Origin: Funneliformis mosseae
Lineage: Eukaryota > Glomeromycota > Glomeromycetes > Glomerales > Glomeraceae
NCBI GenBank assembly: GCA_910592005.1
Contig: CAJVPP010003489.1
Location: 1 to 11,503 of the forward strand
Direction: 5' to 3'
DNA: 11,503 bases
Position 1 is the first letter of the stretch; every line of letters begins with the position of its first letter. The position numbers and the translations under genes are program-made. Below the pieces are notes generated by a model. The model searched no databases and was not told the DNA's origin. It saw nothing but the letters and a program-made list of their open reading frames with translations. Below are positions 1-7,320 of the stretch, in pieces.

Positions 1-17
1 TTAAATATGAAAATATT

Positions 18-910
18 TTAATAAAAATAAATTTTTTTTTTGAGTGCCCAGATATTTTCTTCAGGGGAGTGTATATTCTGTGCCATAACTTCACTAAATC
101 CCATCAGAATTGCTTCTAAAGAGAGTTCAGAAATCTGAATATCAAATGCCTTATTAATCTTACTATCACTAACTTCAGTAAAGAATAGCTTCCGTCTCAA
201 ATCTTGCTTCACTTTTTGATTATAAGGAATTTTTTGACACTTTGTCTCTATATTCTCAAAGGCTAGAGCCTGTTTGTCCGCCATAGATAATTTTACTGGC
301 AATGTTCCAGCAGATGATTTGTTACCAAAGGTAACTGACTTATAAGCTGGAATCAATTCTTTAACTATCTATTCTGAGAGAGTTATAAGTTCAGCACTAG
401 TCATAAAGAGGTCCTCCTTACAGTAAGTCAAGTCTGAAGTAACAGAGGATGAGTCTTTGGCAATCATCTTATCCTGAACCTTCTTTTCTTGCCTGCTTTC
501 TCTAATTTTATCACTAATGCTTTTCTTATTTACCTTAACCAAGAAAGCATTCATCTCTTTTTCCTCTAATGTCTTAACATCATCATTATTTCGCTAGTCT
601 ATTACTGAGCTAGATAAATTAACATCTGATATAGTTTGCTCTACAAACCTCTTTGATATTGCTTCTTTATGTAGCTAATCATTCACTACCAAAGAATCCT
701 GTTCCACTATTACGAGTCTGACCTTAAGCTCCATATTTTTTACTCTAATTCCTCAACTCTAATATCACGCCTGACATTTTTCTCAATAATCTACTTCAGC
801 TTCGCATTCTTAGCCTTAATCTCTACAAACTTCTTCCTGAGTTCAGAAATCTCAATTAAGAGTCTAGCATTTACCTTTCTTAATGAATTAATAGATTATG
901 CATTTGACAT
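18..910 (-). pseudogene. Coiled-coil repeat-family protein, decayed
   Basis: An ATG at 910 opens a frame that can be followed to a TAA at 18-20 with one frameshift and six in-frame stops. All six stops are TAA or TAG, and each fits a lost CAA/CAG Gln codon. The N-terminal ~70 codons are heptad-like and rich in Leu, Glu, Lys and Arg (e.g. EISELRKKFVEIK), so a coiled coil is likely. A Lys-rich middle follows, then a conserved-looking C-terminal part (MIPAYKSVTFGNKSS, later HSPEENIWALKKK) that is open for 112 codons. The frameshift is one A lost from an A-run near 740. The architecture resembles a large coiled-coil family of arbuscular mycorrhizal fungi whose function I do not know. The C-terminus ends in a poly-Lys/A-run and may continue, broken, beyond the window edge. 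Exact product unknown. Confidence 0.6.
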
Positions 911-1092
911 GATTAATAACACTTGTTTAGTACACTAAATATTCAAATTAAATAATAAAAGATCACATATCTGTTCCAATTTGGAATGCAGATTACTTTT
1001 ATCAAAAAAATTTTTTATTAATACATGAGAAAAATAAATACAATGTTTGAGACTTTGCCTGTAATATATGACGACTATGCTAATATACACAA

Positions 1093-2161
1093 TTATTTTT
1101 TCAAATGATACCCCTCTATCCTAGTTTTTTTCCTATTAAGTTCTTCCTTCACACATGCCCTATCCTTTAACAGACCTACAATTATGCCTAAAACCTCTTT
1201 TACACTATTATATAGTGATTTGTATGAGTTGGAATTCTGGTCTAAGGCCTTCTTGGTAAATTCGATCGAATATGCAGTGTCACTTGCCTTGGATATTTTT
1301 CTAGGGCTATATAGAAAAAATGCCAATCCTAACCTGTTGTAATGATACTATAGAAATAGTCAAAATTATCATCACCCCACTTTCTCGTCCTCTTGTTTGT
1401 CTCGCATACGCTTTTAAGCTGTTTGATATTCTGTGCAATGCTTACAGGAACCTTATATTATTTATCTTCTATAATACAGATAAGGTCTTCAGTCTCCTAC
1501 CTATATATTTCTATAGTTTGTATTAGTGGTAAGTTAACATAATTGCAAGTATAGCTGGAATAACAAAAAATACCTTGATTGCATAATCGACCCGTTCTCA
1601 ACTTTCTTCGCTAACTATTCTATACTGAGAATGCATGCTAAGCTTCTTGTTTATTATATTCATGATGATATAGATAGAAGTGTAAAGAAGCGCTACAACA
1701 TACTCATTACGCATAGCCTCCAAGCTGTCTGATTGTAAAATTATGTATGAGCGCAACTACCTAAAATTTTTTTATACAACGCTTGAAGACCTTATTCTCG
1801 TCTTAGATTTCATAAGTTGATAGTGTGAAGAGTGGAATGGAATCTATACTATCGAAGTTAAGATCATATTCTGCTAATATTTCACTCAAGCTGAGATACG
1901 AGTAGAATGCACACTTCAGCTTTTCTTTAAATGTCTTAATTTCATCAAGTAACGCTTTTACAGGATCTAACTTCAACCCAATACCTTAGAGTTCTTCTTT
2001 GGTTAACCTGAGAAATATTTGACTGGTAATTTTTCTTTGCGAAGTATTCCCAAGTTATTGTCGTTGAGCTTGAGATTTTGCTCTTTTAAAAAATCAATAA
2101 GGGTTTCCATATCCCAGTTCTCAACTAGATAAGAGTCGTGTTCAGCTATTGAGGTAAACAT
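1093..2161 (-). pseudogene. SAM-like plus PD-(D/E)XK nuclease-like protein, decayed
   Basis: The ATG at 2161 starts a SAM-like segment (NWDMETLIDFLKEQNLKL, then LRKEKLPVKYFSG) interrupted by TAA and a frameshift near 2020. A helical middle follows (CAFYSYLSLSEILAEYDLN). The C-terminal half contains VDYAIK (Asp codon 1586-1588) and LICIIEDK (Glu 1467-1469, Lys 1461-1463), the D...ExK spacing of PD-(D/E)XK nuclease folds. A 77-nt intron separates the two motifs and rejoins them in frame. The last 77 codons, from 1326 to the TAA at 1093, are open (e.g. VKEVLGIIVGLLKDRACV). I count at least six in-frame stops and three frameshifts, so no functional protein is expected. The architecture matches an expanded family of mycorrhizal fungi. 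Nuclease activity is inferred from the motif only; the remainder of the domain is unverified. Confidence 0.72.
1497..1573 (-). other. Probable spliceosomal intron (77 nt)
   Basis: On the minus strand the intron begins GTATTT directly after codon AAG and ends AGGTAG directly before GAG. A CACTAATAC branch-point-like element lies about 25 nt before the 3' end. Removing it joins VDYAIK to ETEDLICIIEDK in the same frame (phase 0). The intron itself carries in-frame stops. A different 3' AG a few bases upstream would not preserve the frame. Confidence 0.7.
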
Positions 2162-2397
2162 AACGCTTTTATATGATTATTAGGCTCAGACAAAATAGTG
2201 TTACATTTCAGAGTGAGATAAAAATTCAGAAAAGAAAATACTGGACATTTATATAGGTTTTTATGTCATACAGATATTGTATTATTACACGTGACCCACT
2301 TTTCATTTACATTCGATATAATAATACTTTATTTATAAAATAAAAATATTGCTAGAAGCTGACCTACAGTACATAAAATTGTGAATATTTTGTGTTA

Positions 2398-2712
2398 CTA
2401 GTTATAATAACCATATACATCCTCCTCTACAAGAATATGGTGAACATCAATAGCGATATTTTCATCAAAAAAATCTGAAATCAAATTCCCTCCTTCTTGT
2501 ATAGCAACATATCTAATAGGTTTAGGACAAAATACACAAAGATAAAATAGAACATTTCTGAATAGTTGTGATAACTGTTGCTGAATCTGAGCATGAAGAT
2601 TTCTAACTGTATTTCTAAGGGAAATTGTAATCATTTGATTAGCAATATTATGTAGGATTCTAATGAAATCTCCAATGGGAATAATAAGATATCTGAAAGT
2701 AATATTGGCCAT
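2398..2712 (-). CDS. Hypothetical protein, 104 aa, uninterrupted
   Basis: An ATG at 2712 opens 104 codons to a TAG at 2398-2400, without interruption in a region where every other recognised gene is broken. An in-frame TGA lies two codons upstream, so this is the first possible start. The product is hydrophobic at the N-terminus (ITFRYLIIPIGDFIRI), Gln-rich in the middle (HAQIQQQLSQLF), has a Cys pair (YLCVFCPKPIRY) and an acidic end (HHILVEEDVYGYYN). I recognise no domain. It uses normal CAA/CAG Gln codons. It could be a last exon, since a plausible 3' splice site lies just upstream at 2723, or the open antisense strand of something else. There is no independent support for expression. Confidence 0.35.
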   Translation of the reverse strand: MANITFRYLIIPIGDFIRILHNIANQMITISLRNTVRNLHAQIQQQLSQLFRNVLFYLCVFCPKPIRYVAIQEGGNLISDFFDENIAIDVHHILVEEDVYGYYN

Positions 2713-2722
2713 ATTTCATTTT

Positions 2723-2790
2723 CTGAAATGCAAGAGCCTATTGTGAGAAATTTTTGCTTGCAGAAAACATAACTTCTGACATATACATAC
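2723..2790 (-). other. Possible intron upstream of the 104-aa ORF
   Basis: A good GTATGT donor at 2790 and a TTGCATTTCAG acceptor ending at 2723 define a 68-nt AT-rich segment just upstream of the 2712 start. The acceptor lies 10 nt before the ATG. No convincing upstream exon was found, so this rests only on splice-site consensus. Confidence 0.25.
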
Positions 2791-3248
2791 CTCAATTATT
2801 TTTTGCAAAAAGTTAGCTAAACTTCTATATACCTCTATATGCTTTATATTTTGCTGGGCAAAAGATAAGGAGATAAAAAATAATGATTAGCATTGTCGTA
2901 TAATGCCAAGAGTTCTATGAAAGCATATATAAATGGAATCTTCATACCTCTTCACATGTAGATCTACTGGAAAAACATATACTTAGTTTTATGTCTGGTG
3001 ATCTCAAAATTGCAAGTTCTTCAGCCTTTCATAATATATGCTTTTGTTAACATTATTTGCTTTTAGGGTAAATCTTGTGTTGCATGTAGACTTTCTTTCA
3101 TATTTCTTACATTTATTTAGAAAAAAAATAGATGTACTAGTTAGCATATATATTTTCTTTCGTTATATGTGAAAATTAATATAGCTATGTAATCTGCATA
3201 TTTTTGTTATATAGAGTACATGCATTGTGGCTTAGCAAAAAAATCTGA
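2724..3248. other. Gene-free AT-rich stretch
   Basis: About 520 bases with no frame I could relate to a protein family on either strand. It has short A/T runs and a small run of direct and inverted TGATCA matches near 3247-3258. Apart from the possible intron at its left edge I see no gene, RNA gene or repeat here. Confidence 0.5.
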
Positions 3249-4151
3249 TCAATGATCACCACTTCAGACTATTGATCTAGCCAACCCTGGATCAGAATAC
3301 TATTGCAAATTATCTCGCATACTTAGATCTAAGAGGCTCTGAAGGCTCTGAACTAAAATCTATCTATTAGCAACATTGTTTTGTATAAGATAATTTCTAA
3401 CCACTCCAATGAGATCAGGAGATGTTAAAGTTTTCACAAAATCCTCTACGTAGATATCTGGATTTAGCTGATTCACAGCTTTTTTGCTAATATTATAATA
3501 TCCCTCAGATTAAGAAATTTTAAATTAAAACATAATTTAGCAATTTCTTCGATAGTTATATTAGTAATTTTACAAAAGCTAAGATCAAGTTGCTGGAGCC
3601 TTAGGCAAGAACAAATAATATACAAATTGATATTTCAGAAAATTCTGTGTGTTTAGAAATATTTAGACATTCTAATTTATAACATAAATTTACAATTACA
3701 GTTAGACCTATATTATTTTTTGGTCAAAATTCTTTACGTAAATTAGATATATTGAGATACTTCAAATTTGAGTATGATTCTACTATTAGCTTTAAAACTT
3801 TACCTGTACAATTCATACTTCTTTTGAAATCTAAATGAATTATATTTTGAAAAGTATGCACAATGCCTTTGATTTTTTTATTTGAAAGTGAACGGTAGTG
3901 TGTTATTTTAAGATAAGTTAGTTTTGAGCTATAAACTGATTTTCTTCCTCCTTCAGATACTATTTTAAAAATCTTTCTAATCGAAATTTATCCTCTACTT
4001 TGTCCCTCTTTAGCTCAATACGTCTTCATAGAATAAGGGCACTGCATCTATACCATAATCAAAAAACATTTAGAGTGAGATAAAGGGATTTATCTATCGT
4101 TAAAAAATGTAAAATCTGTTCTAATAATTCTAGTAAATAAAAGATGCTTGA
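3249..4151 (-). pseudogene. F-box / leucine-rich-repeat protein, decayed
   Basis: The order is typical of F-box/LRR substrate adaptors of SCF ubiquitin ligases. Near 4140-4020 lies an F-box-like segment (FYLLELLEQILHFLTIDK, then LWYRCSALIL followed by a stop where Trp is expected). LRR units follow: SKLTYLKITHYRSLSNKKI, FQNIIHLDFKRS, YSNLKYLNISNL, YKLECLNISKH, LQQLDLSFCKITNI and FNLKFLNLR. The C-terminal tail ([16 protein letters not shown], then [15 protein letters not shown]) also resembles the mycorrhizal-fungus F-box family. I count about ten in-frame stops and several frameshifts. Stops fit lost Arg, Gln and Trp codons. No clear Met precedes the F-box, so the 5' limit is approximate. The gene is dead as it stands; the family assignment is firm in architecture and moderate in taxonomic attribution. 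Confidence 0.75.
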
Positions 4152-4214
4152 TTACGCTATACATAGTGCATATTATATGTTGTATCTTTAATCAAAAAAA
4201 ATAAAATTATGCGA

Positions 4215-4588
4215 TCACTGCTTTAGGCTAAGTTTTTCTAATATCTCATCTAATGTAAACACTTGTAAACCATCTATAAGAGCTTTTATTCTATTTTCAT
4301 TTGATATTCTTTTTAATAATACACATTTAAGGAATTCTTCACTATAGCTAAAACTCTTATTATACTCTTTCAGCTTCAAATAAAAAACTTTAACTGTATT
4401 TTTACCTTAAACTAATGACATAGTACTAAAATCGAAAAGAGTCTTTCTTTTAGTCTGTTCAAGATCTACCTTCTTGCTCATATATTATTTATACTGTGAA
4501 AATTTTTTAGATTCTGGTTTGTAAGATTTTTTATAATAAATGGTATTAATTCTGACGGAAGATGTTCTAGCAAATTAACTATATGCAT
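4215..4588 (-). pseudogene. Gag-like fragment, second copy of the repeat domain
   Basis: The ATG at 4588 opens a segment beginning with the repeated domain (VNLLEHLPSELIPFIIKNL, then NLKNFHSINNI). One missing G at an expected Trp codon shifts the frame. The continuation from the ATG near 4480 (MSKKVDLEQTKRKTLFDF) runs to a TGA at 4215 with one TAA, which fits a lost Gln. The C-terminal pattern (VKVFYLKLKEYNKS, EEFLKCVLLKRISNENRI, LDEILEKL) resembles a retrotransposon Gag helical core. With one indel and one stop, about 123 codons could once have been one protein. It lies downstream of the retropepsin-like segment, the reverse of the usual gag-pro order. The LPSEL domain could alternatively be F-box-like. 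Moderate to low confidence in function. Confidence 0.45.
4418..4588 (-). repeat. Direct repeat, copy B (partner at 4866-5035)
   Basis: This segment aligns in the same orientation with 4866-5035, at about three quarters identity by eye. Both share AATTAATACCATTTATT and CAGTATAAATAATATATG as longer exact blocks. Both encode the LPSELIPFI-type domain and then diverge. Confidence 0.7.
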
Positions 4589-4618
4589 TTTTATATAATT
4601 AGAATATCATATTTAAGC

Positions 4619-5040
4619 TTACACTATTTTCTCGCATCTATGGTGACCTAAGAGTATTTTAGAAAATTGATTAAGCCAATCTAATCCAGTAACTATAAAT
4701 TCGGTAGGTATGCTTTTATGCTTCTTGCCAGCATTTAAGATAATATGTAGATTGACCTTTCCTAATATGGAATAAGATTCACCTAAAAACCTGTTTATTC
4801 TAGAATTACTATTATTTTTGTATATGTTATTTTTACAATTTTTTCACTAATGTAATTTGCATTAACACTTATGTCAATTCTAAATCGAAAATCTATGAGA
4901 ACTATTCTAGACCATTCAAGATTTACCTCTTTTTTCCATATATTATTTATACTGCTAACATGTTTTAAATCCTGGTCTGAAAGATATTTTAGAATAAATG
5001 GTATTAATTATGATGTAAGTTGATCAAGTAAATTAATTGT
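4619..5040 (-). pseudogene. Retropepsin-like aspartic protease fragment, decayed
   Basis: Reading down from about 5040, the repeated domain (LIPFILKYLSDQDLKHVSS) leads into KKEVNLEWSRIVLID, then DISVNANYISEKI. After one frameshift come GESYSILGKVNLHI, PTEFIVTGLDWLN and KILLG, ending at a TAA at 4619-4621. This follows the retroviral-protease order: an active-site strand, a central flap region and a late I-L-L-G strand. The catalytic triplet is damaged: Asp is kept at 4891-4893, but the following codons read Phe-Arg instead of Ser/Thr-Gly. It sits downstream of a coiled-coil relic on the same strand and may be part of the same retroelement polyprotein. At least four stops. The assignment rests on pattern, not a profile match. 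Confidence 0.5.
4866..5035 (-). repeat. Direct repeat, copy A (partner at 4418-4588)
   Basis: Same-orientation partner of copy B, offset by about 450 bases. Copy A leads into retropepsin-like sequence and copy B into gag-like sequence, so only the domain and its immediate continuation are shared. Confidence 0.7.
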
Positions 5041-5093
5041 ATATATGCTATGTGATTCAAAGAATTTTTTAATTGAAAAAAATAAGATTATTC

Positions 5094-5595
5094 TCACACA
5101 ATCTGTGGCTTAACAAATTCTTCTGAGTTGATTACTGTCTCACAGATCTTTTTCTCAGCTATGCCCTTCTTCGTTGCTTATGAGAAATAGCTTTTCGCTC
5201 TCTTACTACAAATGTCTTCAACTGAATCAGATTCTTCAGAAAACTCAGATGAATAGAAAAAATCCTTACCTTTTTTTACTAATTAGCGAAGGAACTATTT
5301 CTTGTATTAAGTCGATCACAGTTTTCCTATTTACACATTCATTCAGATCTCTCAATTCAATTTTTAAGGATTCTACATCTCTTTCTAATCTTTTTACCCT
5401 TCTTTTTAAAGTGTTATGTTAGGAATGATAATCTTCTAATTGTTTCTTTAACACACTATTTTCACTAGAAAGTGTACTATATACTTCTGCATTTTGCTCA
5501 TTTAGTCTAAATGCTTAGGTTAATATCTTTGTATATTTGATAACTTCCTGCTTGATGAACGTACTATCAGATGAATGCTTTTGATCAGTTATCAT
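5094..5595 (-). pseudogene. Coiled-coil protein N-terminal part, decayed
   Basis: The ATG at 5595 starts a short hydrophilic leader (MITDQKHSSDSTF). A long heptad-type coiled coil of about 100 residues follows (FRLNEQNAEVYSTLSSEN, VKRLERDVESLKIELRDL). After a one-base frameshift near 5268 comes an acidic, Ser-rich region (FSEESDSVEDICSKRAKS) and a basic end (ATKKGIAEKKICETVI), closing at a TGA at 5094-5096. In-frame TAA codons interrupt at three positions and fit Gln. The layout, a coiled coil followed by a low-complexity charged region just upstream of protease-like sequence, suggests the N-terminus of a retroelement structural protein. A separate cellular-type coiled-coil gene cannot be excluded. 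No catalytic motif is visible. Confidence 0.5.
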
Positions 5596-5767
5596 TTTTG
5601 CGATATTTTATATATGATATATCTATTTTTTTTCTCATATTTATTTGAAAAAAAGAAACTCTATCAGATAAAATATTAGGGTAAGTTACTTTAGTTAAAA
5701 GAATAGACTATCTTCTGCAGATCGACAGATCAAGAAAGCAAAAAAAATAAAATTAATAAATAATATA

Positions 5768-5786
5768 AGGTTAGCAAAGCTAACCC
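5768..5786. repeat. Perfect 7-bp inverted repeat (hairpin)
   Basis: GGTTAGC and GCTAACC flank a 3-nt AAA loop, just past the 3' end of the recombinase-like relic. It is the only GC-balanced perfect hairpin in its neighbourhood. There is no U-run typical of a bacterial terminator, and its role is unknown. Confidence 0.5.
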
Positions 5787-5844
5787 TCCTGACCCGATTC
5801 CTTTAAGATTCTTTCTAACTCATATATGTGATTAGTTTAGTTCC

Positions 5845-6979
5845 TTAAGAACTATTTTCATCAAAGATATTAAATAGACTTACTTGATCATAAAGTTGAT
5901 CCCGCTTTCTATAATTGACTATAGTATATCTATCAGATGGAGAAACATGGGTATCGGGCGAATGTCAAAGGGCTTTCCTAGTATAAGTGTTAAATTTTGA
6001 TGGGTTTTTAAGCATATATGTTATACTAGCAAATACTGATCCCAATTTGCACAAAGAGCTAGGAAGTAGTGAGTCATAAGGCTTAGGAATAAATTTATCT
6101 TTTTTTAGAAATGCACTTACATATGTAGATCCAGGCTTCTCAAGGTTTCTTAACTCTTTAGAAGAAATCGCATTTTAAATCATATAAGTAATTGCTTAGC
6201 CTGCTTCTCATTCTTTTCCAATGATCTAAATACTCAAGAAATATCCTATTCACCTCAGTTTTTTACATATTCAGTTACGCTACTATTAGATATACGCAGA
6301 ATTTTAATTTCAGCAGGATGGATACAGAACATGATCATTATATCAGCTAAGGTCTGTTTGTCAGGTATATTAGATACATCATACTCATCTAATCTTTCCT
6401 TAACTGATTCTAATGAAAAGTGATCCAGATAATAGAACCCTTTATTTTTACATTGCTCACTACGTTCCTTTTGAATTTTATTGAATAATTTGTTTGTCTC
6501 TGGATTTTTCATAGCAGAGATTATTTTTTCTGGAGCATTGAGAGTTTGCAATTCTCTTCGAAGCCTAAAAAGATGTAATAAGGCGACAATAACATTAGAA
6601 AATGTTTTCTCTAAGGTTCTAGATATCACTTTTGCATCTCTTTCACTAAGATTATCTCAGACAATATGGTGAGCTATTTCTTTAATAGTCTTTCCTTCTA
6701 GAGCGTTATCAGAAACTAGACTAATATTCACTTTAGCTTCTGGGATCAATATTAGTATTTGACTTATGTACTGCCCAATTCTCTAATTAGGAATCAATGT
6801 AAGTCCTATTTTTTGCTAAATTTATACACCTTTTGGAGACGATTACGTGCTTAACGCTTTTTCTCTTTATTATCTATCAAAAGGTTATGCATTTCTGACG
6901 CATACTGACTGAGCTCTTTAAGACCCATTTCATTGATGAATTTGTGATCTGTAACGAACTTGATTATAATAACAGACAT
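5845..6979 (-). pseudogene. Tyrosine-recombinase-like (integrase-type) protein, decayed
   Basis: The ATG at 6979 opens MSVIIIKFVTDHKFINEMG and the frame can be followed to a TAA at 5845, about 360 residues. The order is: an N-terminal basic helical region; a possible 47-nt intron; IGQYISQILILIPEAKVNI; a 124-codon open stretch (6629-6255) with GFYYLDHFSLESVKERLDEY and IMFCIHPAEIKILRIS; then ARALxH-like and RYTIVNYRKR segments. The last two resemble box I and box II of phage-integrase/Crypton-type recombinases. Where I expect the box I Arg there is a His (codon 6318-6320). A Tyr candidate remains at 5926-5928. Stops after VKN fit CGA, CAG, CGA and TGG codons in the expected sequence, plus two single-base indels. 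The mycorrhizal-fungus family identity is strong from memory; enzymatic identity is an inference. Confidence 0.68.
6783..6829 (-). other. Possible 47-nt intron in the recombinase-like gene
   Basis: On the minus strand GTGTAT follows codon AAG at 6830, and the segment ends CCTAATTAG before AGA. Excising it joins LQK to RIGQYISQ in phase 0 and removes a TAG and a TGA. A CTAAT branch-like element lies unusually close to the acceptor, so ordinary indel decay is a real alternative. Confidence 0.4.
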
Positions 6980-7320
6980 TTTGTGATGTGTAGAATGTAT
7001 GTGATAGTTAGATTAATTCGTAGTATTCAGATTATATTATGTGAGATAAAGTTCAATTCAAAAAATTTATTCTGTAATTTCTCTACCCATGATCAATAAA
7101 AACTATCAGAGGGTTAGAGAAGGAAAAAAATATATAATTCTCACTCTAGTCAGGGATTTTATATCAATTTAAAATTTGCGGGTAAATAGGATATGCAAAA
7201 AAAATAATAATAATTTGAAATAGTAATTTGAAATTATATATCGCCTAGTTGTAAAAAACAAAAGTCCTATCCCTACCAATATTAATTAACCCACTCTTAT
7301 TCGCTCTTTACCAAAGCATA
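6980..7320. other. AT-rich spacer between relics
   Basis: About 340 bases separate the recombinase-like start from the 3' end of the helicase relic. There is a short direct repeat of AATTTGAAAT-type sequence near 7210-7240 and A/T runs. I see no coding frame, tRNA-like fold or clear promoter. Confidence 0.45.

Noticed and set aside
1320..1526. Plus-strand open frame of 68 codons
   Set aside because: It is antisense to the PD-(D/E)XK-like relic and covers part of its intron.
5174..5422. Plus-strand open frame of 82 codons
   Set aside because: It is antisense to a clear heptad-patterned coiled coil on the minus strand.
6481..6672. Plus-strand open frame of 63 codons
   Set aside because: It is antisense to the recombinase-like relic, which has a longer, family-consistent frame on the minus strand.
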